Counted from the stretch's first letter, positions 1-12,341 are shown. The stretch is 64,000 bases of DNA from Aphrophora alni (GCA_963513935.1 OY740765.1:69164253-69228252); one strand, 5' to 3'. Notes: a model not told the origin generated them from the sequence alone. A program made the numbers and translations.

Positions 1-873
1 ATATAAAAATATCATTAGGTAATATAGTAGAATCCCAGTAATTCAACCTAATTGGTTACTTCGAAATGCAAGAAACTCAGATTATATGGTAATAAGAACA
101 AAACAGAGGGTATGTGTCTAAATAAATTTTTAATGAGTAGAAAATAAAGTTAAATAATAATACTGTGCATACTATTTTAGGCTAACATTACTACAATAAA
201 TTATATAAGTTTTTTAAAATTTCCCAATGTCTTTTGTTTTAAAATAGAGCCATGTTTTAGCAGAGATGTCACACCATCTTCTAATCAGCATAGTGCAGGA
301 AAAAATATACAATCTTGAAGAAAAAGTAAAATCTCAATAATTTTTGAAATTAGAACAATTTTTTAATATTTAAAACCATACAGGAATTTAAAACCTCCAC
401 ATTTCAGCACTATTGCATTTGAATACTGGTATTATAGCATAGTCAATAGAAGTTAAAAATAATTATGTCCAGATAAATCTTAACCAGAACATGTTCCCTA
501 GATTTTTCACTTTGTTCATAAATTGAAGTGAATGCTCTGATATTTTTATTTAAAAAGTACGTCAAAACTCATGCCTATCTAGAAATAGAAGTGTGTAGCT
601 CTCTTTATTTTCATTTATTAAGAAGATTTTAAAAATAGAAAATACATTTACGCTATGGAAGTTACTACTAACTTTGGTAAATAATTGCCTTTTTTGAGGT
701 AACAAAAATTGCATATAAGACAATTCAAACTGTAAAGCTAAAAACTAATTACAATATTATTAAGACTAGGCCAATAAGAAGTCTAAAACATATTAATAAT
801 AGATTTGTTCTTCAAATTTAAAATAAAATAACAAAAACGGATAAAAAAAAAAAAAAAAAGTAATAGTATTTAC
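1..873. other. AT-rich sequence, no gene recognised
   Basis: No long reading frame, TIR or recognisable domain was found. A short A-run lies near 843-859, just outside the possible exon that follows. Confidence 0.5.
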
Positions 874-966
874 CCTCCAATGTGGTTTGCCAAGCAGCAC
901 TTGCATGATTTTACCTGCTGTATTTGCGGATTGCTGAGCAATACTCGCATAGCAGTAGGTTGTCAG
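874..966 (-). CDS. possible host exon, product unknown
   Basis: Read on the minus strand, a 93-base (31-codon) open block runs from an AG acceptor (just above 966) to a donor reading AGG|GTAAAT at 874/873. It uses balanced codons and is more GC-rich than its surroundings. The peptide contains SIAQQSANTAGKIMQVLLGK. I do not recognise the family. No neighbouring exon was identified. It could be a conserved exon of a host gene, or chance: the acceptor has a poor pyrimidine tract. The codon content and the clean donor favour a real exon, but only modestly. Confidence 0.4.
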
Positions 967-1702
967 CTAATGATCTCTACTAACTATATTTGGAAATATT
1001 TCAAGAAACTATACACAGAACATGTAGACAAACATGTATTTTTATGAATACTAAACGTCTGTCTGAATCCAATGCATTTTATTAGTTTGAAATTAATTGT
1101 GAAATCAAATATTTTTTTGTGAATTAACTGTCTCAGCCTCATTTATAAGGTGCTATTGTGATAAACATGAAGAAGTTTCTGTATTATTGTCGTGTTTTGG
1201 AAAGATAAAAGTGGATAATTGTGTTTAAAGATTGTTTTGTCATTTTGTAGGTATGTTTTTATAGTTTTTGAAAGATAAGTGAGTGTATCTTTATCGGCTA
1301 ATATTTATATAGATTAGTTCTGTGATTACTTTTGTTTATAATTCTTTTAATAGATTTTAATAAATTCAAAGTGTTTTTAGTGGTGGAGTCTTATAATGGC
1401 TCATGTTATAAATGAAATATAAATATTTGAATGAACAGTTGTAAACACTTACAAAAACACCTAAAAAAATACAGCAGTAGGCATTATTTCTTACTTTTTA
1501 TCATAAATGGAACATTAACTTGTGGACTAAAATAAACTAAAGTAATAAGCTACGCGCCCACTGGGTCGGTATGGTCGTCACGGCATTTTTTAGAGGGGGT
1601 ACACGCACTGGATCGGGCGTTCCGCCATTCAGGTGTTCCGCACTGTCCTCCATCCGCCTTCCGCCAAAACACAAGTCAGTTTGGGAGTGGATCTGTTGAA
1701 AG

Positions 1703-4607
1703 ATGGATGTGGAGGAGGAAATTGCGATAGTGAGTGCGTTTTTGATAGAAGAAGAGGAGAATGTTAAAATAAGAAAAAGGAGGTTTTGGATTCATAACAT
1801 TAACAGAAAAAGATTGATTTGTGGTGAATTTCACACTTTGTTCCTGGACCTTGTGGAAGATGACCTTAAGTTTTTTGAGTACTTCAGGATGACTCACGAC
1901 AAGTTTGAAACACTATTACTGATGCTGGAAGCAGAATTTTAAAGAGAAGAAACTAATTTTCGTCATCCAGTGCAACCAAATGAAAGACTTGCAATTACTT
2001 TAAGGTAAGTTAAATAAAACACAAGTAAATTGAAATGTTTAATGAACTAATTAAACATCAATGTGAGTTGTAATAGGTAATGTGTATATGTTTACCTTAG
2101 AACTCTGCAAACAAGTAAAAAAGCACAAATCTTAAAATTGAACAAAATACTGAATAGATAAAGATTTTATATCAGAAATATAGAATATTAGAAATAGTGA
2201 AAATTGAGAAATAATCTCACAATGATAAATTTACTATAGTAAAATAGGAATAATAAATTTATCATAACATTGTATAGCCTTATTGAAACTAAAAAGTTTT
2301 AGTAGTTACTTTTTTATATGAAATTAACTTATAAATAATAAAAATTGATAGAACTTATAAATAAAAATAGTTCTCAACTTTTTTTAGTTATGATATATGA
2401 GGAAATAATAACATATTAGAAAAATCAGTTATGAAAAGGGAGGGAATAACAGTTTTATAAAAGAATTCTATCAGCTCTTAAGAAATATTATTTCTGGTAC
2501 TTTTAACCCCAAGTGAAATAGGTCTTCAACGTTGGAACTCCGTCCTTCTGACCAGATTAAAAACTTTCAGCTTGCTGGGATGCATTCTGTGTATGACGTT
2601 CCCTGTTGAGATTGGTTTGCTTCGTTAGGGTGCAATGTAAAAGGTCCTTGCTGTACCGTTCTTAACTGTTCCGGTCCTGGTGGTATCATTCCTGAGTGAA
2701 CAGCTCCTGAGGGTACAGGATGTGAATGTCCAAAGTGTGGAGGTTGTTCATACACTCGAAGAGAAATTTCCATCTCCTTGTCTATAACTAGTTGAAATAT
2801 ATGTTTTTTATTTCAATTTGATCTCGATGCGTGAATTCTTTATCGGTTTTTTCCATTGATTTAAAAAACAATGATAAGGAGTCTTCTTGCGGTTCAGTTG
2901 ATATAGCTTGTGGCGGTTCCTTTGTAGCCAAGTATTCCTCTATCACACTGGTAGCTGTTTTTTGTCGGATAACCCGATCTGTGTCTTTTATTTGGGTGTC
3001 TAATGGTTTTATCAACACTAAACATTGAGATGATGGAATTGCTAATGTGTGCGAGTTTCCCTTTGTAATTGGGGTTGGAGTTCGAGTTGGCGTTGGAGTT
3101 GAAGAAGGCAATGACGTGGTAGGCGAGTAAGGCGCAACTATGCCATCATCCTCTTCATCGTGGTTTTGTTCACTCTCATCTCCAATCCTTCCAATATTGT
3201 CTGCTTCATCTTGAGTGTAGCCGGGGTGAAATTAGATGTACGATTTTCTTCGTCAATTATGTATGGTACTAAAAATGCCAGTTCCTGCTCATACTTAGGA
3301 GATTTAGTAAATTTAGCTGCTTGACCACTTTTTGTTTTTCGGCGTTGAAGAGCTTGTGGTTGTCTCTCACTTTAGTCCATCGGTTCTTGCATTCTTCACC
3401 TGGAATATGTGAGTTAAATTTAAAAAAAAAAAAAATCTAATTAAAATTTCACAAATAACTAGGTAGACACCTATTTTGGTATTTTGTCTCATTAACATTA
3501 ACAAGGATTTTTTATGAATTATTTAAGTTAAATATAGTAAGAATTATTTTAGAGATTATTATTATTTAGAGATTAGAATTATTTTTTTGTGTATTACAGA
3601 ACCCACTCCGGTACAGAGGGCCAAGTTTGTATTTTTATTGCTGTAGCTGTAGTTTCAATTACGATAATTATTCTACTTTTTCATTTCAGATATCTTGCTA
3701 CTGGTATGTCTTCCCGCTCCATGACATTCTCTTTTCAAATGGGGCTTACAACTATAAGAGAAATAGTTCATTCAACCTGCGATGCATTATGGAGGATCTT
3801 GCAACCATTTGAGATGCCAGAGCCTACAGAGAGTATGTGGAAAGAGATTGAACAAGGATTCTATACGAAGTGGAATTTCCCAAATGCAGTTGGAGCATTG
3901 GATGGTAAACACATAGTGATAGAAGCTCCTCATAACAGTGGAGCCAATTTTTTCTGTTATAAAAAATTCTTCAGCATTGTACTGCTGGCTTTGGTAGATG
4001 CAAACAAGAAGTTCATTTTCGTAGATGTGGGTGGATATGGGAAAAACTCTGATGCAAGCATTTTCAATTCTTGTGAGTTAGGGAAAAAGTTGCACGATGG
4101 GACATTAAACATCCCATCTACAAAAAAACTACCTGGTACTGATGTGTTTGTCCCTCATGTGATTATTGGAGACGAAGCCTTTCCTCTTCGAACAAATATC
4201 ATTCGGCCTTACTCAAGAGATGATGTACACGCCAAGCTAGATGAAAAAATCTGAAACTACCGAATCAGTCAAGCAAGAAATGAAGTAGAAAATGCTTTCG
4301 GAATTTTGGTACGCAGATTTTGCATTTACGAAAGGAAACTCGCGCTTTCTCAGGAGCACCTGATTCCCGTAGTTGTTGCTACTTGCTGTTTGCATAATTA
4401 CCTAAGGAAAGACTCTTGCTACTGGTCAGAAAAAGACTTAGAAATAACAGTTTCTGATGAAAGAGCACTTGCTCCATGAAGGGTACAGGGGGTTTGTCTG
4501 GTTTTGAAGCTATTGTTCGAAATATTTTTAAGGACTATTTAAACTTAGAGTTGGGATCAGTCAAATGGCAAAAAGAAAAAGCTCAAGCTGGAAAGAAATT
4601 GGTTTAA
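1703..4607 (+). pseudogene. Harbinger transposase, two exons, disrupted
   Basis: Encodes the DDE transposase of the element. Exon 1 is 1703-2004. It starts at an ATG and carries the N-terminal block with RRFWIHNINRKRL and GEFHTLF, then ends at AG|GTAAGT. Exon 2 starts at 3690 after a TTTCAG acceptor and rejoins in frame (L-R-Y-L-A-T-G). It carries the catalytic core GALDGKHIVIEAP, then FVDVGGYGKNSDASIF, then the acidic part NEVENAFGIL. Breaks: a TAA at 1940-1942 in exon 1, a TGA at 4252-4254 just before NYRISQARNEVENAFG, and a frameshift near 4476, after which the tail (GSVKWQ) is read to a TAA at 4605-4607. Lengths and domain order match the family. The intron contains the second exon of the opposite-strand MADF gene. 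Confidence 0.9.
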
Positions 4608-6079
4608 ATAACTACAATATAACGGTTGTACACTTATCAAAAAAAAATCATTTATTGCATTGAAATCTTATAATAAATTTTGTTAGAAATTAATAAATTC
4701 ACTTTCACTCAGAAAGAGGAATTGTAGTATGAATATTTTTTCCTGATGTCTATTTTTAGGAAGCAACTCAATTGTTTGTAAACAGGAATTTATTATATTT
4801 TACTCACTTACTATTTTACAAACCGTAATTTACTCTTATAATTTTGTAGTGTACATTTTAATAATAATTTTAAAAAATAGTATTTTAAAACCAATCAATT
4901 TTCATTAATTTATTCCTGGTAATATAATCCAATATGTCAATTTTTGAAAACCATCAATTTGGGCTTCAATGATTTGGTATACAATGGCAAAGGACCAAAG
5001 GATTCAGGTCGATATTATTTACACACAAAATGAAACAAATATAAATTAAGTATAGTAGAGAAACAATTGATTTTATACATTTAACGTTTATGAAGAAAAA
5101 TACAGCTAGGCCTACTACTTATATATGTTGGATAACTTTAAACACTATTGTTTTTAAAAGTCACTTATTATTGTTTTGTTTGTAATGAAATAATTATGTA
5201 GTACTATTTGTTCTTATATTTAAGTTGAGGAAATAAGTTTCAATACAATAACGCAAATATTTTTCTAAGAAGTATTTTATGTTATAAAAAACCATACACT
5301 GTTGATTTGTTTTTAACTTTTATCATGAATATAATATATTTTATAATAACATAAAAAGAGATATCAAACATTAATTAACATTACGTTATAGTTATTAAGC
5401 GTGCTCCGATGACCTATCTTTTGAATATAACCAAGATGAACATTGTAATCACAGTAACTTGTGTAATAGGCCCTAGTATTATACATTTAACCCATTACAG
5501 TAGGACGTCTATAATCCGATCTAGTTGGGACCACAGATAGTTTAGATTTTCAAATTGTTCGGATTATCGGATATTACCAAAAAAAACTGTGTACGCTTTA
5601 AATCAAAGCTTGTAACTGTTTTAAATACGTAAACGGTACATAAATACAATATTGTACTTATCAAAATAAATACAATAATAATGCGATGTATAACAACACA
5701 ACGACTCATCCCTGATTGATAAACAAAGCCTTGAAAAGTGGCCGGGTGCTGGGCAAGACGCAATACAGACAACCGATTGCAGGGGAGGGGATGTAGTGGG
5801 TGCCGCGGGGAAGTGAGCTAAAAATAGCAGGCACATAAGGAGTGAAGGTCATTGTCTCCGCACACGTACACACAGCATCGTATCTATGCCTATCAACTAA
5901 GAACGGATTATTGACGTCCTAATGTATTAAGAAAATGAAAACAAATCGGGTAGCTTCATCGCAGCTCCAATTTATTCCCAGATGTTTTCTCTTCTCACAT
6001 TGTTAAAATATTCTGGGTGCCTCATATTGTATAGTTCTTCATATTTTTCAACAAGCACTATCAGTGTACTAACATCCAT
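2567..6079 (-). pseudogene. Harbinger accessory MADF-BESS protein, two exons, disrupted
   Basis: This is the second Harbinger gene, a DNA-binding partner of the transposase in this superfamily. Exon 1 (6079-5947) starts at an ATG and encodes the first half of a MADF domain (STLIVLVEKYEELYNMRHPE, then ENIWE) with a stop in place of Q next to IWE. Exon 2 begins at 3399 after an AG acceptor and completes the MADF domain (EECKNRWTKVRDNHK, then KSGQAAK). A serine/proline/threonine-rich linker follows, then a BESS-like motif (DSLSLFFKSMEKT) and a tail ending at a TGA at 2569-2567. Frameshifts lie near 3345, 3115 and 2780. The exon 1 donor appears lost (AT instead of GT beside the inserted MITE). 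The intron spans the transposase catalytic exon. Confidence 0.8.
5498..5924. mobile_element. pogo/Tigger-type MITE
   Basis: The termini are inverted copies of CAGTAGGACGTCTATAATCC (left) and CATTAGGACGTCAATAATCC (read from the right), flanked by TA at 5496-5497 and 5925-5926. About 430 bp, no coding capacity. It lies in the Harbinger element, next to the lost splice donor of the MADF exon. Confidence 0.8.
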
Positions 6080-6586
6080 CCTAGTTGAGTTTAGGATTTC
6101 AACTGACCACGAGCACAACAGAGAGCAGACTGCGTAGAACGCTGAAAATGCCGTACCGACCGTCCCAAACGCCCGAAGTGCGCGCACACTGGATCGGTTG
6201 GGCGGACCCGCCGTCCTACAGTTTGTAGCTCCAGACTTTCTATTGGACATGCTGAAGGTGCGGAACACCGTTGACGGCCGTGACGACGTAGTGGGCGCAT
6301 GCTCATTTAATTCAATGTTTTGAACTTTTGAAAAATCCCGTACCGACCGTACTGACCGTCCGTGACGACCCAGTGGGCGCGCAGCTATAGTAACACACCC
6401 AATTTTAATCCTTCCTTTTTTCTTCACTATTTAATTACTATTTAACTAAACAAATAGAGGAGTAAATTAAACAATAAAATTACAATATTAATTTGTGATT
6501 TAAATTTAATGAATTAATTAATGGATTGTCCATTGAAAAAACAAATTAAATTAATAGTCAGTCAAAATACAGTCTAAATAAATATA

Positions 6587-7497
6587 CAGCATGTTAAATA
6601 AGTCATGGGACTGCTTAATATTTTTTTAAACCATTACAGATAGAGCTACAAAGTTTTTCACATTGTTATAGGAGACCTAAACCTATCTTAGAACGTATTC
6701 AGTGGACCGCTACAATTCCAGGACGGCCCACAAGGAGTAAGTAGGAAACCTAACACGAGAGCTAAGGTCGAGTTGTACATCGAATGAAAGGCCTTTATGA
6801 GTAGAACACAATGCCGCAAACCCGACCTCAAAAGGTTCACCCTAGCTAAAATAGTTCATATTAGCCACAACATCAGGTATGTTAAAAACAGCTTAATAAT
6901 GTTTACTAGATAAAGGTTATGAAATGAGAACTTTGTAAACCAATATCTGGCTTAAAAAATTTTTTTTGTAGACTGCTCACTGGCTCTTCAATGGGGGACA
7001 CCCTCAAGGAGACAGAAGGAAATCTTAAATGTAAGCATAGTTTGATATGTACATCAAATTAAAGGTCTTTGATAGTAGAGTACAATGCCGCAAATAACAA
7101 CTATCTAAAGTAAGTATGTTTCCTGTTTCCGAGAATACCCACTATCAGTCACAAACAACTCTCTCTTGTAGGCCTATCATGGTTAATCCATTTATCTTTT
7201 TTGATTTAATATGAACTTTAAACCCATACTATTTCAGCTAGGGTGAACCTTTTGAGATCGGGTTTGTGTAATTGTGTTCTACTCAGAAAGGCCTTTAATT
7301 CGATGTGCAACTCAGCATATACTCTCATTTCAGATTCCCTACTTACTCCTTGTGGGCTGTCCCCCTGGAAAGGTAGCGGCCCACTGAATACGTACTAAAA
7401 TAGGTTTTGTTGTCCATTAACAATGTGCAAAGCTTTGTAGCTCTATCTGCAATGGTTAAAAAAGTATTAAGCCGTCCCAGGACTTATTTAACATGCG
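6587..7497. mobile_element. foldback element with ~350-bp inverted arms
   Basis: The left arm (about 6587-6960) and right arm (about 7200-7497) are inverted copies. Examples are GCATGTTAAATAAGTC at the left and its complement at 7480-7496, and the shared block CCCACAAGGAGTAAGTAGG near 6727. No coding sequence is evident. The class is unclear; arm length and the absence of genes fit a foldback or palindromic MITE. Confidence 0.8.
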
Positions 7498-7839
7498 ATA
7501 CAGTATATACTTTAAAAAATTTGTTGTTTTAAGGTGAAAAACCATTGCAATCATCATTGCCTTCACAAACAATGAACATAAAATGCTCCTCAATGTAAAA
7601 TTAACAAATAGAATTAAAAACAAAAACAAAATTAATAACATTAAAACTATTATTACAAGGCTGTAAATAAGCTTAGGAACTAGTTAATAAAGATAGAAAC
7701 TATGACAAAATATAAAAAATTAAAATATTATAGGGCTGTTAAAGGGCACTGCAATAGATAAAATTTTTAATCAAACTTAATAAACAACAACACAACTAAT
7801 ATTACAGGGCTGCAACAATCAAATGTAAATATTTTTAAT

Positions 7840-8420
7840 ATTACAAAAAACACTCATATAACGTAAAAAGGACAATACCCGATCAAGTATATCAGCACTG
7901 TCCCCCAACATCGCCTGAATAGAAATTGGGTAAAGTAAATATCCTTACGCAGACATCTAAATACAACACAATCTTTAAGATGTGCCTAAAACTGTAAAAA
8001 CACCTTGACAGAATAGGCATTGTGGTGGATTCCCGTATTCCCTCACAAATTTATGAGTAATCATGGAATGACCAATGCGAAGATTGATAACCACCACTTC
8101 CTCTTGACGACTGACATGCATGAATGTAACCCACCGACGGATGGTATCTTTGATTTCCCTCAGCTTATTAGATACTATTTTGACCATTCATCCTTCCATT
8201 GACCGAACAAGACATGTTTAATTACCAATACAAAGTCGGATGCCATAACACGCTATATGACTTGCAACTGCAATGCCCAGGTACCCAGCAGATTGATACC
8301 CTAAAGTCCTGTAGCTGAAGTTTGTGTATAGAGCACAGAATATCTGCTTCAGCCAATGGATTCTTAGAATACATATCTTGGATAGTGTGTAACATACTTT
8401 TGAGGGAGGTGTTCATTAGC
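7840..8420 (-). pseudogene. LINE RNase H / C-terminal tail, fragment
   Basis: Minus-strand frames match the 3' end of RNase H-bearing LINEs: an RNase H stretch (QDMYSKNPLAEADILCSIHK, then VSICWVPGHC), then the tail region (NLRIGHSMITHKF, then GNPPQCLFCQ, then GDSADILDRVLSFLR). The usual VPGHxGxxGN block is damaged, and a frameshift separates the two halves. Only the last ~190 codons remain, as in a 5'-truncated insertion. At its 5' side it abuts a pogo-like terminus. Confidence 0.75.
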
Positions 8421-8474
8421 TCGAATTCAACAGAACCTTGAACTACCAAGGTTCGAATTACCGGGACTCTACTG
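8418..8474 (-). mobile_element. single pogo/Tigger-like terminus
   Basis: Read from 8474 leftward on the minus strand the sequence begins CAGTAGAGTCCCGGTAATTC and is preceded by TA. This is a typical pogo/Jerky-type terminal repeat. A matching second end was not found, so it may be a deletion remnant. Confidence 0.45.
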
Positions 8475-9530
8475 TATAGACAATTTAAAATATGTGTTTT
8501 CTACAAATGATAGCTTGGATCTATATGAACAAATTCTTGCCTAATCCATTACTTTATCTTTTCATTTCATTATGAATGTAGTAATAGTAATATTACAGAT
8601 GGCTGAATTGATTAGTTTAGTGTTTTTATTGGGACCATTGCAATATAATATTAATACTATGTTATTTTTTTAATAAAATTAACATAGTGCTTCATATTAA
8701 AGGACAACTTTAGGAAATTGAACTGTAAGTTTAACTACCAGACCATTTACAAATTAATTTCGTTTTTAATTATAACTTTTATATTTATTGTAGGATATTG
8801 TAACTAGTGGTATTGTTGAATACAGAGTGAAAATCTGTATAAAATAACCTACAGTAGGTTGTTAAAAATAAAAGGTAAAAAGTAATTCACAAAGAATTAT
8901 TATAAACAGCATCCATTTTGTTTCATTTCATTTTATTTAGTCCTACTGACAATATACATTGCATAAGACAAGTCATTAAATTATATTACACAAGAGATTA
9001 ATAATCCACAGATTTGATATAAGAAAAAACATCCAACTATAAAAACAATATAACATGTATAGGTACAAAGTAATTTAACATTTATTTATAAAATGTCTCA
9101 AATCCTTTTCTACTTTTAAATATCAACAATAAAATATCTAAAACAATATAAACATTATAAACACATTAGTAATTAAATACAATTTTACAATACATTAAGA
9201 ATCAAATACAATAGAAATTACATAATTGAAAAGGATACTCAGTAACAAATCACACCCATCTACAAAACATAAAGTCAATGCAGAATCTCCTCCACAGAGT
9301 AAAAAAATCCAGAGAACAATAGTTGTCTAAGGCTGTTTTTAAAAGATGTATAATTTTGCAAACTTTTTATGCTTAGGGGGAGCTTATTCATCAATTTAGC
9401 ACATGCTAGTGAAGGAAGTTTAGTGTACACATTTAACAAGTACTGTCTAATTATACAATTATTCACACTGTGGCGAACTTAATGATTAAAATCAAACCCA
9501 ATACCACAATTTAATAAAACAAACTTTATT

Positions 9531-9573
9531 TCCTAATGTACATTTCAGTAACATAGTTACCATCCTCAGAGGT
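9531..9573 (-). ncRNA. hammerhead-ribozyme-like motif (left arm)
   Basis: Minus strand: box CTGAGGA (9569-9563) matches CUGANGA. A 6-bp stem II (GGTAAC/GTTACT, one G-U pair) follows, then GAAA (9546-9543). GAA is followed by palindromic ATGTACAT, then T, then AGG, which pairs with CCT upstream of the box. All core elements of a minimal hammerhead are present. Cleavage has not been shown. Confidence 0.6.
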
Positions 9574-9647
9574 TGAGTATTAAACAAACACTCACCTCCC
9601 GGTGTTTGTGTAATAGTCAACCTCAAACATAGTGTTTGTTTAACACT

Positions 9648-9690
9648 CAATCTCTGAGGATGGTAACTATGTTACTGAAGTGTACATTAG
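9648..9690 (+). ncRNA. hammerhead-ribozyme-like motif (right arm, GAAG)
   Basis: Box CTGAGGA at 9654-9660, the same stem II as the left arm, but GAAG instead of GAAA at 9677-9680. That breaks the core and extends the damage to the first base of stem III. Otherwise it is an inverted copy of the left-arm motif. Confidence 0.5.
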
Positions 9691-11296
9691 GAAATAAAGT
9701 TTGTTTTATTAAATTGTGGTATTGGGTTTGATTTTAATCTTTAAGTTCATTACGATAAAGGTCTAGACGATAATTACAAGATTGTCTGGTGCTGTATTCA
9801 TGTATGTCCATATTCTGGATATGATCAAACTTAAATTTAAAATATAGCAACACTTTAAGTATGTATATACATGGAAGTATAAGTACTCAGAATCTCCCAA
9901 AAGCACTTTTACATGTTTCAGTTTGCTTCAGTCCTCCTATTAGCTGAATTTCCTTCTTTTGCAGGACAAATAGTCCATGCATATTCTGAACTGATGGTTT
10001 TCCCCACAGAATAATTCCATAGTTCAGATGTGGGTAAATAAGCCCATAATAAGCAGTTAAAAAGAAAAGACAAACCACAGTACAATTTTTAATTTCTTAG
10101 CGCAAAAATCCCAGAACTAATTTGAGCACTAATACTGATAATTTGGTCATTCCACGTTAACTTATTATCTATAATAAGACCCAAGAACTTGACTGAATTT
10201 ATTTCTTCAAACAAATTTTCACCCAACATGACACTTGGCGTCTGATTTTCGGTTTAAAAAATATTAAATAAATGTACTTTGTCTTGGCTGGATTTACTGT
10301 CAAATTATTCTCTTCAAAGTATTGACCTGTTGCATTGACTTGTAAAAAAGCCTTATGCTCCAAATTTTCCACTAAATATCCTTTCATATTCAAAGTTGTG
10401 TCATCTGCAAACAGAATTAGGCTATCCACATATATTGATAATGACAAATCACTGATGTAAATTAAAAACAACACCGGACCCATACAACTGATCCCTGAGG
10501 GATACCATATCTCAGTAGGATCTGATTAGACAGCCTTCCTGCAACATTAACACGCTGTGTTCTATTATTAATAAATGAGTCTAACCACATTAGTGGTATT
10601 CCTCCTCTAATACCAAGCCTTTCACATTTGTTAAGTAATAAATTAAAATCGACACATTCAAAAGCTATAGAGAGATGGAGAAAAATACTCATTTTATTTT
10701 TCCCTTTCACAGCCCTCCACTAAAGAGTCCAATAACTCAACTATACCATCTACTGTCGATTTATCTTTTTGAAAGCCATACTATAAAAGATATTAGATTT
10801 GTTTAAAAATTCAAGTAGTTGCCTTAAGAAAAGTTTTTCAAAAATTTTACTGATTACTGGCAGTAAAGAAACAGGTCTGTAATTGCTAATATAACCTTTA
10901 TCGTCCATTTCAAACAATAGAAAGACATCAGATTTTAGTCTGGATGGGAATTTACCTTCAGAAAACGAAGAATTAATTAAGACCCGAAGAGGTCTGATCA
11001 ACTCCTCGCAACACTGTTTGATGATCCAATGTGAAACTTTGTCAATATCAGCACTTCTTTTAATCTTCATTTTCCTAATCACCTCAGTGACATCCTCGAC
11101 ACACACAATATTTTACTCATATTCTACTTCTTTAAATTAATGGTTGGAAACCTCATAAATGTTTCTAAATGATCAATACAAGATAGAAATGAAATGTAAG
11201 ATTTTAATATATACTACATAGTGTCAAATTAACTATTATTTTATTCAATTAAATAGTTAAAGAATCCTCGATGTTTAAGCATTGTACTATAACTTA

Positions 11297-11365
11297 AACC
11301 ATCTCATGTATCAACCATCTCATGTATCAACCATCTCAAGCATTACTTAAACCATCTCAAGTATC
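11297..11365. repeat. short tandem repeat, 16-bp unit
   Basis: Two exact copies of AACCATCTCATGTATC followed by two diverged copies containing CCATCTCAAG. Confidence 0.85.
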
Positions 11366-12298
11366 ATTATCATACTTAAATCTAAAATGAAGTTTGTACA
11401 AACAGCATACTTTTATAGTTTCAAAATTAAACATCAGTTTTATCAATGCATTTAGTTCAAATGACATAGTTTTTCATACAATAAAAAAATTACAGTATAT
11501 TTTTAATTATAGTGGGCAGAATTTAATATATATAATGTTTATTTTAAATACAATTCTAAAATATGGATGCTGTCCTTTCTTGAAATTTAAAAATTATTCA
11601 TAAAGAAATTTAAGTTTTTCAAACAGATCAAATTATTTTCAGATTCTGAAGTATTAATTGAGATTTATTTCTCCACACACTAGATAATGTATATAAAATA
11701 CAAAACACTTAAAAAAATGAATATACTTGTTTTTTAAGCAGTAATTAAACAGTGAATTACAAACCTACACAATCTATATTAAAAAATTTATAGGCCTAGT
11801 AGTAGAAAATCTATGATAATTTAGATTAACAGTAATAACTCAAGTCCTCTTTTATCAAATTAATTAAATTAGTAAATGAAAATTCTAGGTCTTGCTCTTG
11901 TTCTCGTCTCAACAATAGAACTCTTGCCCCTAAACTAGTAAAAAAAATAAATCGTTCTCGCATAGCTCTTTCATAATTACTAAGATTTTTAATTTATTTT
12001 AATGGATTTTCATCATATATCTTTATTTATAATGGAAAAATAATATAGAGTAACACTTTACTTCATCATTTAGTAGGTTTTGTGGTACATGGGAGGGGGA
12101 TACTTTTGAAAATAAGCCCTATTTACACCTTGACATGAGTTTTGAGAACTATTAGATGTTTTTTATTTGCTTCCATGTTTAGTTAATATGCAAATTTTAG
12201 TGAAAATAAATACTGATTTTCAACTAATATTTCCCTTCACTACACGAAAAATGCCTTGATATTGAATTCAAAAAAATCAATTTACTTCCATTTATTAC
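11366..12298. other. AT-rich sequence, no gene recognised
   Basis: Small open frames here have no recognisable domain and look like chance frames in AT-rich DNA. Confidence 0.5.
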
Positions 12299-12308
12299 TT
12301 ATATATAA

Positions 12309-12340
<32 letters not shown>

Positions 12341-12341
12341 T
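12299..12341. repeat. (TA)n(TG)n microsatellite
   Basis: An uninterrupted run of TA dinucleotides passes into TG dinucleotides. It is followed by ACTGATGAAGG and ends in a 42-A tract at 12421-12462, suggesting the tail of a retroposed sequence. Confidence 0.9.

Larger units (their letters stand above)
1549..6385 (+). mobile_element. PIF/Harbinger DNA transposon, full length with both ends
   Basis: Both ends carry the inverted repeat CGCGCCCACTGGGTCG (left 1552-1567; right complement near 6366-6383), followed by GC-rich subterminal sequence that stands out from the AT-rich flanks. The ends are flanked by T/A-rich trinucleotides, as expected for Harbinger. Inside are the two genes typical of the superfamily: a DDE transposase (plus strand) and a MADF/Myb-like accessory protein (minus strand). 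Both contain stops or frameshifts, so the copy is dead. A pogo-type MITE sits inside it at 5498-5924. Near the right end a block around 6265-6300 repeats part of the terminal sequence. Confidence 0.9.
9475..9748. mobile_element. Penelope-type foldback carrying two hammerhead-like motifs
   Basis: An almost perfect inverted repeat interrupts the LINE coding region. Left and right arms both read, in opposite directions, CTGAGGATGGTAACTATG then TTACTGAA, followed by an AATAAAG-containing tail. The coding text of the LINE resumes on the other side (NYRLDLYRNEL before, NNCIIRQYLLNVYTKL after), so this is an insertion. The same core sequence occurs at 41465, next to Penelope-like coding sequence, which is why I assign it to that group. 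Confidence 0.75.
8915..11110 (-). pseudogene. Jockey/CR1-type LINE, 5'-truncated, RT remnant
   Basis: Minus-strand reverse transcriptase fragments in order from high to low coordinate. N-terminal RT: KMKIKRSADIDKVSHWIIKQ, then NYRPVSLLPVISKIFEKL at 11106-10750. Palm: DLSIAF-type LSIAFECVD, then YGIPQGSV at 10710-10462. Catalytic FADDTTL at about 10412-10390. C-terminal region: LIYPHLNYGIILWG (about 10060) and LPLSIKSLQNYTSFK (9390-9320). Several frameshifts and stops separate the pieces; the endonuclease and ORF1 are absent. The coding sequence is interrupted by a foldback at 9475-9748. The 3' untranslated part runs to about 8915. Confidence 0.85.

Noticed and set aside
5972..6427. 151-codon minus-strand frame taken as one gene
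   Set aside because: Only its C-terminal part (from the Met at 6079) is MADF coding; the rest is open because it reads the GC-rich Harbinger terminus.
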